DNA from: Caecitellus pseudoparvulus
Taxonomy: Eukaryota; Bigyra: Bicosoecida
NCBI GenBank assembly: GCA_965644315.1
Contig: CBFFRQ010000123.1
Location: forward strand, 1-48,567
Direction of reading: 5' to 3'
DNA length: 48,567 nt
This document shows positions 30,789 through 40,796 of the stretch, one piece after another (positions within the stretch are counted from its first letter, which is position 1; each line of letters starts with the position of its first letter). The notes under the pieces were generated by a model that searched no databases, had not been told where the DNA came from, and worked only from the letters and a program-made list of their open reading frames with translations. The position numbers and the translations under genes were made by a program.

Positions 30789-32263
30789 ATGGAGAAGTTC
30801 AGCGGGTGGAATGATGAGTCCACGGGGATAAACCCCTTTGTCACACACTCAAAGCCCGTCAACCGGGGCTGGTTGGCCTGCGCAGGTCAAAGCGTCCTGG
30901 CTTGCATCTTGTGCCTGTGCGTGTCGTGGCAACGCGGGCGAAACGCAGGCTTGTCAAGACCCTGCCACCCGAGCCCGCAGGCTTCGAGTGCCATGCTTGT
31001 GCATATTGGCTGGAATCTTGATGATAACGTCAGCACTCTCTCACGTGGTTGGTGTTTCGCTCGCAAACGGTAGCGTTGGGGGGCTCCACGCCGGCCTGGC
31101 GTCCTTTCCGCAGACTCCTTTCCCCTGGCTGGAGCGAATCGTGCGCTTTATGTTCGAGGTGCCAGCTGCTCGGGTGGCCATGACCATGTTTGGATACTAC
31201 GCACCCAAAGAGGCCACTTTGCCACTCGTTCACACCGAGTTGGAGTGCGTGGCCCAGGCGCAAGTGGCTGCCTGCGCAGTCAGCATGCAGCCACCCGCCC
31301 TCCCTGCCGTTCGCAGGCCTTCCCCCACGCTGAAAGCAAGGGCCAGTGGAGGACGTGGACTGCCTGGCATTGAGGTGTACATTGTCAATTGCCAGTCCTA
31401 CATTGATGTGCTGTGGCTAGCATCGCGGTTCGCGCCTACTTTCGCGCGGGTGTCGGCAGCAGGCGGACTGCGGCGGGTGACCACTGTGGAGGCGCTGCTC
31501 ATGGTCACGGGCTGCATCTCGCAAGTCCATTTCCAGGAGGGGCGGGAGGCGTCCACACTGCAGACTTTGGAGTGGGCCCGCAGCACTCTAGCTGGTCCCC
31601 TGGTGCTGTTCGCAGAGGGCGCTCCGACGAATGGCAAGGTATGTGCGCACGCCCTGCAGCAGCACATATACGGCGCCGCATGAGGGCCACAATCTACCAC
31701 GCGCGCTGCCCACAGGGAGTCCTGCGATTTTGCCCTTCTGCCACTGACCTGGCACGAGCTCTACTGCGTTTCCCTCAAGACCTGGCCCCTCATGTGCGGT
31801 ACCTGGGCATAAGGTGAGGCGTGCTGTCCGCCAGCGCCGCGCATTAGTGCACCAAGGACAACCACGACACTGACGCGGCTCTCACTACTTCCTGTGCAGG
31901 TATGGGGCGGGGGACTCGCCGGCGAGCTTCGTGCATGGTTCCGTCGTGTGGCATGCGCTGCAGCTGATGAGCAGGGTGGTCAACGACATGACCATCACTT
32001 CCCTGCAGCCTGGACTGGACCCCCAGCCACTGGACTGCATGGCAGCGTCAGGTGCGGGCGATGCGCCCCAGTTGTCAGCCGTAGACAGCTCAGAGGCGCA
32101 CGCAGCAGCTGCTGAGCGGTGGTGCGCCTTGGCCCAGACCACCTTGGCAAGCCTGCTCCGGCACGGGGTGGGGGCCGTGCAGCTGGACGCCAGCGACCAC
32201 GCGACGTTTGTGCGCTTTGCAGAGGGCGATGCCTCCGCCCACAAGAAGAAGAAGGCGCTGTAG
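30789..32263 (+). CDS. LPLAT-family acyltransferase (AUP1/Vps66-like)
   Basis: The exons are 30789-30916, 30981-31638, 31716-31813 and 31900-32263, giving 415 residues. The first join (GTGCGT donor, phase 2) restores MEKFSGWNDESTGINPFV followed by a hydrophobic hairpin with LRVPCLCILAGIL. This arrangement is typical of membrane-embedded LPLATs of this type. Motif I reads NCQSYIDVLWL, where most relatives have His before the Q/xx/D spacing (Hx4D). The glycerophosphate-binding motif is FAEGAPTNGKGVLRF, like the EGTTTNGR block of the family. The protein should acylate lysophospholipids, or act in lipid droplets, in the ER membrane. The Cys in place of His makes catalysis uncertain. The C-terminus ends HKKKKAL. 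The stop is 10 nt from that of the next, convergent gene. Confidence 0.82.
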
Positions 32264-32273
32264 GTGCAGGGCG

Positions 32274-32944
32274 TCAAGGCTCCGCGGTGCGCAGCGCCTC
32301 GCGCTCCACCTCCCTGGCAGCAATGCAAATGCGGGGGAGTGACGCCAGCAGCTGCTTGTCTGCACTGTGTGTCTCGCCCATGATGGGGACGTGTGGCTGG
32401 TTCGTCGCTGTCGACCACAGCAGGGTCTGTGCATGTAGATAAGGTGTGCGGTGGGACTGCGGAGGCGGCTGCCACACCTCCGGCGCGACGGACCAGTCCA
32501 TTGAAGTCCACGCTTGCCAGGCAATTGTACGTCCCATGTACTCTCGTGATGGAGGGCAATGCCCCGTGATTCAGGCGGTCACCTGCAGGTGCAAGCGGGA
32601 CGGGAGTGAGGCAGTGCTTGCTTTCAGGGTCGGGTGCGCGCTGGTACGTCACGCACTGACAGCAACTCCTGCTTTGCGAATCTTGTCAAGCGCTATGGTG
32701 TTTCTGGCAAGGTCTTTCTCAGAAACGTGCTTCAAGAAGCTGCGCAGCCTCGCAAAGGAGCGTGAGCGGGCCTCGAAACGGCAGTGAAACGGCAGCGCAC
32801 TCACAGCACCTCCCCTGAGGCCGTGATGAGGCTGAAGAAGTGGACATCCGCGTACAGCGAAGAGACAGACTCCATGAGTCTCGCCAGGTTCCTCATGGGC
32901 ACATCGTCCACTGGCTCACGTGCTGCGCAGCAACATGCTCCCAT
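32274..32944 (-). CDS. small four-exon gene for an MGACCC (likely lipidated) protein
   Basis: The exons are 32944-32805, 32739-32657, 32582-32494 and 32426-32274, giving 154 residues. The introns are 65, 74 and 67 nt with donors GTGAGT, GTGCGT and GTCCGT and acceptors GCGCAG, CTGCAG and GCACAG. Phases 2, 1 and 0 all match. The start MGACCCAAREP suggests N-myristoylation of Gly2 with palmitoylation of the adjacent Cys. The body alternates strands and helices (LYADVHFFSLITASGEVLF, KHVSEKDLARNTIALDKI, VHGTYNCLASVDFNGL). It might have a roadblock- or longin-like fold, as in small lysosomal or endosomal scaffold proteins, but no family is recognised. The start is 122 nt from the EIF3L stop, on the same strand. 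No single open frame longer than 87 codons reveals it. Confidence 0.68.
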
Positions 32945-33066
32945 GGCACAAAAACAAGCAGCGTTGCATCGACGGGGAATCCAGGCAGCAGCATCCAGTG
33001 TGTGCATTGAGGTGCGGCCACGAGGTTCGCATGCACGGAGGAGTTTGACACCCCTGCCTGGCTGCC

Positions 33067-35466
33067 TCACTTGCGGCCCCATGTAGAGCCAGAGCCGCGC
33101 CCGCCCCAGGAACTGGCTGCTGAGCCAAATCCAGAGCCAGCGCCGCCTCGGCTGCCCTGTCCTGCAGAGGCGCCGAAGCCAGCGCGGCGCTGAGCACCGC
33201 CCTGTGTGGGTGCTCCAGCCGAAGCAGACATGGTGACGCGGCTGGGCAAGGAGGCCTTCGACTTGTCTGTCAGCAGGGCCTTCTCCGTGGACTCCCGGAT
33301 GGAGGCGAGCTCCCTGACGGAGGTGGAGAAGTACTTGCCCAAGTCCGTGCCTTCGTCACGCGGGCGGATGGAGATCATGCTGCCCTCCACGTAGAAGTGC
33401 ATGGGGTCGGAGGAGCGGTAGCCCACAGAGTCAGCCTTGCTCTCCTCAGCCCCGCTGGCCTCCTCCTCACCGCCCGTCGCCGCTGCATCCCCAGAGGACT
33501 TCTCGAAGCTGGCGCCGCGGATGCCTTGCACTGGCTGCCAGTTCTTCACCTTGAGCTCCACGAGCATGTCGTGCACCTTGCCGGTGGACACGCCCAGGAA
33601 GGTGGACACCTTGCTCACGTCGATGGTCGTGTACAGGCGCAGGAAGGAGCGCAGCTTCTCCAAGCCCATGGCACGCTGCAGCGCCTCGCGCTTGAACATG
33701 TTCAGCTGGCGCGCCGCGACGATGGACGCGTCCCCTGGCTGGTCGATGCGGAAGGCGCCGTCAATGAAGCCCGGCGCGGCGAAGTCGAAGAGCTCCTCCA
33801 GGGCAGCTGTGGCGGCCGCCACCCGCTGCTCGTCATCCGCCTCCCCCATGTCCGTGATGGCTTGCATCTTCTCGCCGTACTTGGCGCGGGTGCGAGTGGC
33901 CACGACCTCGTCCACGACGTTCAGGCCAGGGCACGTGGCCAGGGGCACTGCCACCAGGGCCATGATCTTGTCAGCCTGCTTCTGGACGAAGCGAGAAGTG
34001 CTGGCAGCGGCGCTGAACAAGTGCTCCGTCCTGTCGAAGAACAGCAGGATGCGGCTCAGGACGGCGGCGGCGTCGGAGTAACGGCGGGCCATGAGCAGAG
34101 CGAAGCCGAAGTAGTAGTACAGGGAGATGTGACACTTCTGCACACGGGCGAAGAGGGCGTCGGCGGCCAGGTCGATGTCCTTGGCTGCTGCCACGGCAGA
34201 GCCGTAGTCGCCCAGCTTGGCGTGCAGGCGCGTGAGGCAGATGAGGGCGAAGAAGCCGCTGGTGTCCACGAAGGATTGCATGATGTGGGCGGAGTTGCCC
34301 ATCGTGCTGGACAGCTTGTCCAAAGCGGTGGGCGCAGCTCCCCGGCTGCCCTCCGTGGCGTCGGCGTCAGCGGAGCTTTCCCCCGCTGCCAGGGCGGCCA
34401 CCACCGCCGCTGGCTTCACCTCCCCGCGCAGCTTCTCCCGGATCTGCGTCTTGTCCACAATCTCGTACAGGTACTGCAGCACATCATGCGTGCCCCAGAC
34501 ATCAGCCAGGGCTTCATCAGGCACGTCGTGGTAGTCTTCCTTGGGCGGCAGCTGCTTCTGCTCCCCTTCTGAGTCCTCCGATGCAATGGAGGCTGCGTCA
34601 CCGTCATCCGCAGCGACCAGGGCCCGAGCGCGCTCGTTGCGGCGCTTATGGAAAGTCTCGTAGTACCACACGAACTCGTCCATGATGTTGAAGACCCACT
34701 TGGCGGGCAGGTTCAGAGTTGCTCCCCCAGGGGGAGCCTCGACGCGTTCTGGGGGCAAAGGGAGCGCAGGGCCGGCGTGGTTCAAAAGCCGCACAGTGCA
34801 TGCTTCCGCGCTACGCAGCTCCCCATGCACAGGGGGCCAGGGCAGAGGCACTCACCCAGGACGAAGTCAAAGAAGTCACGGTAGCGGTCCCACGCATCCG
34901 CGTAGTCCGAGGAGCGAGCGGGGTTCTCAGGAGTTGGCAGCGTCACCAGCAGGTGCTTGAAATACAGCAAGTTGTACAGCACCATGAACGAATCGTCAGC
35001 GTCCAGCAGCTCCTTGACTTCCTCCCGTTCAGGCCACGTGGACTCAGCAAAGTGCTCCTTGCTGATGGTGCGGAAGCCCTTCTCGTACATGTTCAGGATG
35101 TCTGCGCAGGGTGGCAGCGTGGCAGCGTGCACAGTCCGAACACGCTGCAGGGCAGCCTCCGACTGCTGGGCGGCAGGCTGCGATGACTCAGGGCGACTGG
35201 CAGGCAACAGAGTGGCATCAAAGTGCTTTCCGTGCGAGATCGCCACCAAGGGCCCGCTGGCGTTGGTGCCAGCCGTGCACCGGCATTTGGGGTGGTGCTG
35301 GCGTTTCACCGCGGCAGCGCTGAGACGGCAGACCGCGGCACGCACCGTAGGGGCGCTCTGACTCTACGGCGGCCTTGAACTCCCGCAGAAAATCAGCCAC
35401 AGCAGGGTGCATCGCGTGCTCCCTGGCTGCCCTCAAGTCCCCGATCCCGGCGCCGAAAGTTGCCAT
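33067..35466 (-). CDS. EIF3L: eukaryotic translation initiation factor 3 subunit L
   Basis: The exons are 35466-35346, 35101-34856 and 34748-33067 with phase-1 joins, giving 682 residues. Family landmarks in order: an N-terminal helix (AVADFLREFKAAVE), DILNMYEKGF, STWPEREEVKELLDADDSF, LYNLLYFKHLL, DAWDRYRDFFDFVL, LNLPAKWVFNIMDEFVWYYE, LLRLHA-type repeats (LTRLHAKLGDYGSAV), CHISLYYYFGFALLMARRYSDA, RSFLRLYTTIDVSKVSTFLG and the PCI end. Human EIF3L is about 560 residues. The extra length is largely a Gly/Ser/Arg tail ending SSWGGRGSGSTWGRK, which is not a normal EIF3L feature. The factor is part of eIF3, which recruits mRNA and tRNA to the 40S subunit in the cytoplasm. The 244-nt first intron is unusually long for this window. 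Confidence 0.93.
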
Positions 35467-35642
35467 GGCGTCGGTGTGGTGGTGTTGCGGACAGTGCCTC
35501 ACACCAGTGGCCTAGCGCGGCACACGAGGCAGCAGCAGGCGAACAAAAGCAGAGCCAGCGCTCAGCTTCTGCGGTGATTAAGATGGGTTGATGGTGAAAA
35601 GTGCCCCCCTCGTTGCATCTGCCGTGGGCCTTTCCGCCAATC

Positions 35643-36651
35643 ATGAGCAGAGTGCGCAAGCTGGTCAAAACTGGCTCCTCCCGCAAGACTGAGGCCGGCC
35701 CCTCTCTACACTGCAGGCTCGCCACCATGCTCGTACGCTGCATCATGTGCCCTTGCCAGCACCTGCTCCCACTAGCACCCATCCTCCCGCCCTGTGCAGC
35801 GCCTGAGCCAAGTCACTGCGGACGCAGGGCACGCCCTGCAGGTGCTTGCGTGCCACCCTGCCGCGGCGCGCAGCACAGGCAACAACATGAACATGCATGC
35901 CATGATGTGGTGCAGCGGTGGGTGGCCCCTTCTCTCCTGCCGCTCTCACCAGTGCCTCATTCCGCCCCGCTCTCCTCTGCAGCTCTCTCACGAGCGGCAC
36001 CCGCTGGGCCACACCCTTGCGCTCCGGTCTTCACGGCCATTGCCCGGAAAAAGACGCTGTCACCGCTGGCAGTGCACCGAACCGCTGCAGTGAAAGCTCT
36101 GTGGGCAGCTGCGCGCGCTGTCCTGCCCCAGCAGGCCCCTGCAGGGCTGGTGGTTGCGGTCATGGCGAATGCTGGCCTGTTGTCTTGCTCCAGCAGTGAC
36201 GTGCGCCGGCAGTTCCAAGAGCAACTGGAAGCGTGCCTGGTGAGTGATGCCACGCACGGCAGTGTACTGGCACTGCCGGTACCATGCACCACCAGTCCAT
36301 GCCATGCGCTCGCAGGGGCGCCTCGGCGAGGCTGCTCCGCGCACGCCAGCCTGCAGCTTGGGCCCGGCCGCCATTGGGCAGGCCAGTTTTGTGGCGACGA
36401 GGCGGAGTCGCCTGCAGCTTCCGCGCAATGCTCAGGCATACGAGGCAGGCAAGGTGTTCATGCCGTTTCCTGAGCTCAAGGCACCTCCCAAGACAGCCAA
36501 TGAGTTCACACTGAGCACTGCGGCGTTACGCCAGCGTTTCACGAGCCCAAAGTCGAGAGCATGGGAGGCAGCTGCCAGGCGGCGCAAGCAGGAGAAAGCG
36601 AGTAGTATGGAAGAGATCCTTCGCCACGACAACGTAGTGGATCTGTGGTGA
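35643..36651 (+). CDS. unidentified four-exon gene, 266-residue protein
   Basis: The exons are 35643-35732, 35800-35917, 35983-36239 and 36316-36651. The introns are 67, 65 and 76 nt with donors GTACGC, GTGGGT and GTGAGT, and phases 0, 1 and 0 all match. The ATG at 35643 gives MSRVRKLVKTGSSRKTEAG; a second in-frame ATG at 35727 has the better context (GCCACCATG) and may be the true start. The product is Ala/Arg-rich and helical (VKALWAAARAVLPQQAP, VRRQFQEQLEACL). It ends with a basic segment (WEAAARRRKQEKASSMEEIL) and the sharp terminus HDNVVDLW. No membrane segment or recognisable domain is seen. A basic N-terminus could be an organelle signal if the upstream ATG is used. It is divergent from EIF3L, with 176 nt between starts. 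Confidence 0.62.
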
Positions 36652-36678
36652 TGATCCATGCATTTCTACAGAGCAGGC

Positions 36679-39600
36679 TTAGGCCTGCTTTTCGGCAGCA
36701 TCAGGGGAAGGAGGTGCTGCTTTCGAGTCTTCCTCAGGAGCAGTGGCTCCGGCAGAAGCCTTCTTGGAGCCGGGTTTTTGTTCAGCCTCAGGAAGGGGGC
36801 AGCCGCCACAGCGGCGGCAGGAGGCGTAGATGTGGCTCAAGTTGCCAAAGTCGCCTTCGGGGCCGCAGGTCATGAGGGCGGCGGGGAAGAAGACCGTGGA
36901 CCAGATGAGGGCGTAGGAGATGGTGGCCAGCAGCACGATGCCCATCTGGGTGAAGAAGAGCACGATGGCGCCGAACAAGAAGACGCCCGCGCCGAAGGTG
37001 GTGATGGCGCCCGCCAGAATGCTCACGCCCATCTGCGCCAGGGCGATGCGCGTGCGCTCGTACCTGTTGCGGGGCGGCAGGTCCTCTGGCTTATCGTCCT
37101 CCGATTCGATGTAGGAGTTGGCGTAATGCACGACGTAGTCCACGGAGAAGCCGATGAGGATGACACTGCTGATGGACTGGGTGATGCCCAGCTCCCACCC
37201 CTGCAAGTACATGGTGGCCATGATGGTGGCCACGATGCCGACGATGGTGAGGGTGGCCAGGCCGCCCACCACGAAGTTGTGGGTGGACATGATCAGCACC
37301 ACCAGCGCCACGGAGACGGAGATGGCCATGCCCACCAGTGCGTTGCGCACCATGGCTCGCTCGGTGATCATCCACTGCCACGCAGAGCCGCCGGTTTGGA
37401 GGGCATTGGACACGCCAGGCGCACTCTCACGGTTGCGGCGGTCCACGAACGCCTGCCACGCATCGTACACGGGTTTGTTGATGGCGTAGGGCTGGTTCAG
37501 CTTGAGGCTCAGCTTGAACTTCACCTCGCACGTCTTGAAGGCGCCGTCCACGATGCCGATGCGGCCAGCAGCACAAAACGGCGCACCAATCGGCGTGCCA
37601 CAGAAGGCCTGTACCTTGGCCACGAAGGCAGCCTGCTGGGACTGGCCGCTTGGGGCGGTGAAGGGGAAGGTCTCGCTGTTCAGCTGCAGCCACTCGGCAA
37701 AGCTGCGCACCCAGCAGGACTGCTCGTCGGTGTAGCTGCTGACGTTCCTGGCCTGATCGCATGTGTTCAACAAGTCCTGCTGGGCCTGGGTGCTGGAGGG
37801 GTCGAAGGTGCTGTCGAAGATGGGGGTGCCCTTGTCCAGGGGGTCGTACACGTCTGTGCCGTCCCGGTCGATGCCGGAGACGCCCCAGGTGATGGTCACC
37901 TCCACGGTCCTGTCTTGGGCCGTCAAGCCAAAGCGCTCGTCGGTCCACTTAAGGCCTCGCCCAGTGTAGTGTGTGTCGGGCAGGAACTGCTCCTGCTCAC
38001 TGAGGGGCTGCAGCTGTGCACCCAAGGCCACTCCCGCGATGAGGATGCCCATGAACACGACCACGATGGCGTAGCGACCCTTGAAGATGAGGGGCGCCCA
38101 CTTGTCCCGGAAGAACAGCTCCATGGCTCGGTCCACGGAGAACTCGTCAGCCCCTGCTTCGCCGTGGGGGGCCACCGTGGCGGTCTTTGCCACGCCTTGC
38201 CGCATGGGGTTGCTGACGTCGGGCAGCTCACCCTCCGTCTCGTGGCCAGGCAGCGGGGATGCGGTGCCAACAGCCGCGGTATGTGCACTTGAGTCCTTGG
38301 GCGTGGCAGCCCCGCTCCTCGGCTTGCAGCACATCCCGAACGTGTGCGCCCACACCGCCTCCTCCACCCACCGCACGTTCATGTGCCAGAAGGTGACGAG
38401 GGGCGGCAGGAAGGACAGGTTGAGGAGCCACGCCACCACCACAAGGGAGGCGGCGAAGTAGCCGAAGGTGGCGATGGGCATGATCTCCGACACGCCCGTC
38501 GCCAGGAAGGCGGCGGCGGTGGTGCCGGAGGTGACGGCGGTGGCCCGCACTGCCCGGCGGTAGGTGTACGCGATGCGGTCTGTCAGGTGTGCGTACTTGG
38601 CTGCACGCACAGTCTTGGCATCTTCCTCCGTCAGCTGCTCGGAGGCGGTGGTGAAGGCGGTGATGCCTGCCGCTTTGAGGTAGGCGTCGGGAGACGGCGT
38701 GGGCGCCTGCATGAAGGCGTCCACGAAGACGAAGATGTTGTCGGCGCCGATGCCGAGGATGATGAAGATGGCCAGGCTGTGCAGGGTCTGGAAGAAGGAC
38801 ACCTGCAGGACGAGGCGGTAGAAGAAGAGGGCCAGGGGCAGGCTGAGCAGGATCTGCAGCATGCCCGTCAGGCCCAGGAAGGGAGACGTCGTGTGCACGC
38901 ACAGGTACACGATGACGAAGGCGATGGAGCCGCCTGCCCACAGCAGGTCTGTCTGCACGACGGTGTCGAAGGCGTGCTGCAGGATGCGCGTGCCAAAGAT
39001 GATCACCTCCACGTTGGCGTCGTCCAGCTCGGAGATGATGTAGTCCCGGAAAGGCGCGATGGCCAAGTCGAAGTCAGCTTCCTGCTTCTCCAGCTGGTCG
39101 TTTTCGTTGTCGAAGCCGTCCAGGGGCAGGCCCATGGGGAAGTACGACCTCATGTACGCTGCTGTGAGGTCGCAGGTGGTCAGGCTGGCATCGCAGGAGC
39201 CGAAGTCTCGCCCGAACAGCAGGCCCCTGGAAGCCAGGGCCAGCACATGAGTGCGCTGCTCGGCAGTCCACTGGGCAGGGTCTGGCTGGTTCACGGGCAC
39301 CATGGCGCCCAGGGTGGAGTTCACGGCGTACTCTTGCAGGGTGACGTCGATGTCGGCCTGGGACGCCGTGGGGTCCACCTGCTTGGGCACGAACAGGGAG
39401 GAGGTGGGGTCCACAGCCAGCCCTGCCGCGGCCACTGCACTTGGCTGCACGATGGAGGAGGGCCTGGAGCACTTGCGCTGCGAGGACGCATCCCCTGGCA
39501 CAGAGGGCACTTTGTGGCAGATGTCCGGGTAGAAGTCAGAAGTGGTGAAGCGCTGCTCCAGGCGCTGGATGAATGCCAGGCGGGAGGGGGTCAGCAAGTT

Positions 39601-40418
39601 TCCACCCTTGCGGTCGTGGTACAGCAAGAAAACGTCGAATTCCGAGCTGCCCTGGCTCTGCTGTGCCACCGTTTCGTTCGAAGCAGCCTGTACAGAGCGC
39701 CAAAGCCAGTGGCTGCAAAGCTGCAGCCCGCGTTACAATGTACACTGGCGCTCACCTCTTGTGCAGAGCCCAGCACACTCTCACGAGCCTCATCCACCGC
39801 ATCGAACTCCTTCACTCTGCGATCTGCCCTGCGGTGCAAGCGAGATGGGGGTGTGTGGCAAGGCGGAAAGTGCGTGACGTGTGTTTGCGGCCTCCTGCCG
39901 GCTCCATTGCCGTTCTGAGGGGTCAGAGACCCAAGGCATGGGAAGCAAGGTCTTTGGTAAGCAAACAGAGTTGCTTCGCAGGTGCTCTTCCACTCACTTG
40001 ATCATGTAGTCAGAGCCACTCTGCAGGGGAGCGGAGGTGGTAAGTTGCGGGTGAATATTTCTCCGGCCTGCAACGAAACTAAGTCTCTGGCACCGCACTG
40101 GGGCGCGCACTCACAGTTGGGCTGAAGTCCAGCTGGCCAGAGCCCACCAAGATACCAATGAGCGCAAAGATCACGAGCAGCATGCACGGAATGACAGCCT
40201 GGGTGGCACAGGCGGGAGCGGGAAACAGAAGGGTGCAAAATCCGCACGCACGCCTTCGGTGCAGGGAGACCCCGCCGCAGAGCTGCACGCACGCAGGGGT
40301 ACTCGGCGAAGGTGAGCCCTGCTCGCAGCAGGTACTTGTCCTTGGTTTGCAGGGTCATGCCACCGAAATTCTTCCGCACAGGGCCAGCGGAGGCTGGCGG
40401 AGAGCTGTCACCAGCCAT
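36679..40418 (-). CDS. Dispatched-like RND permease with sterol-sensing-type domain
   Basis: The exons are 40418-40293, 40198-40115, 40020-39998, 39816-39756 and 39660-36679, giving 1091 residues. The third exon is only 23 nt. The N-terminus MAGDSSPPASAGPVRKNF leads to the first helix (IPCMLLVIFALIGILVG). Two groups of five further helices follow large extracellular loops. The helix-4 motif is LGIGADNIFVFVDAF near residue 400; the helix-10 motif is GFSVDYVVHYANSY near 937. These are the GxxxD proton-relay motifs of the Patched/Dispatched/NPC1 group; the second matches Dispatched (GxSVDxxxHY) best. In helix 4 the second acidic residue is Asn, as in NPC1. It is probably a proton- or sodium-driven lipid or sterol transporter of the plasma or endosomal membrane. 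The substrate is unknown. Confidence 0.88.
39998..40020 (-). other. 23-nt microexon of the RND permease gene
   Basis: The exon encodes SGSDYMI plus two bases of a Lys codon. It is flanked by a CCCCTGCAG acceptor and a GTGAGT donor. It is needed to join DFSPT upstream to KVKEFDAVDE downstream in one frame; skipping it breaks the frame. Confidence 0.75.
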
Positions 40419-40796
40419 GGCGCACGCGTTACGTTGGGCAAGGCACAAGGGAAGGCGCGGCCTGTTCAGCCCGAACGCAGCAAAAGCAGGGACACCCAGG
40501 CGGGAAGGAAATGCCTGACGGCATCTAATGCCAAGTTTAGGAGTTGGGGAGGTGTTTCGAACGCACGTCTGCTGTGCCGCTGGGCCCCAGCAGCGGCAAC
40601 CCGCCGCACCCCTTGTTTCTGTGTGCAGCCTTGACAGGTTGGACATCAGCCGGCCTTGGTCGCCTGGTGCACCCCGTCTGAAGGCGCCGAGGTGGCCACC
40701 CCAAAACAAAGGCACCACATACACCATGCGCTCATGCCTCCACATGCCGCCTCGCGGCCAGCCCCATCTTGTGCAGTGCGGTGCTGCCACCACGCC
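40419..40796. promoter_or_regulatory. divergent spacer, RND permease and MYB genes
   Basis: The 378 nt carry only short frames without domains. An in-frame upstream extension of the MYB frame exists to 40656 but uses non-conserved residues. A shared promoter is the likely content; no repeat or TATA box is seen. Confidence 0.4.

Noticed and set aside
33397-34572. 391-codon plus-strand frame with V/H/G/Q-rich product
   Set aside because: It is the mirror of the EIF3L exon; the composition follows from the complement of GC-rich codons.
36658-38292. 544-codon plus-strand frame with many Asp/His/Gly
   Set aside because: It is antisense to the RND permease, whose motifs and helices are unmistakable.
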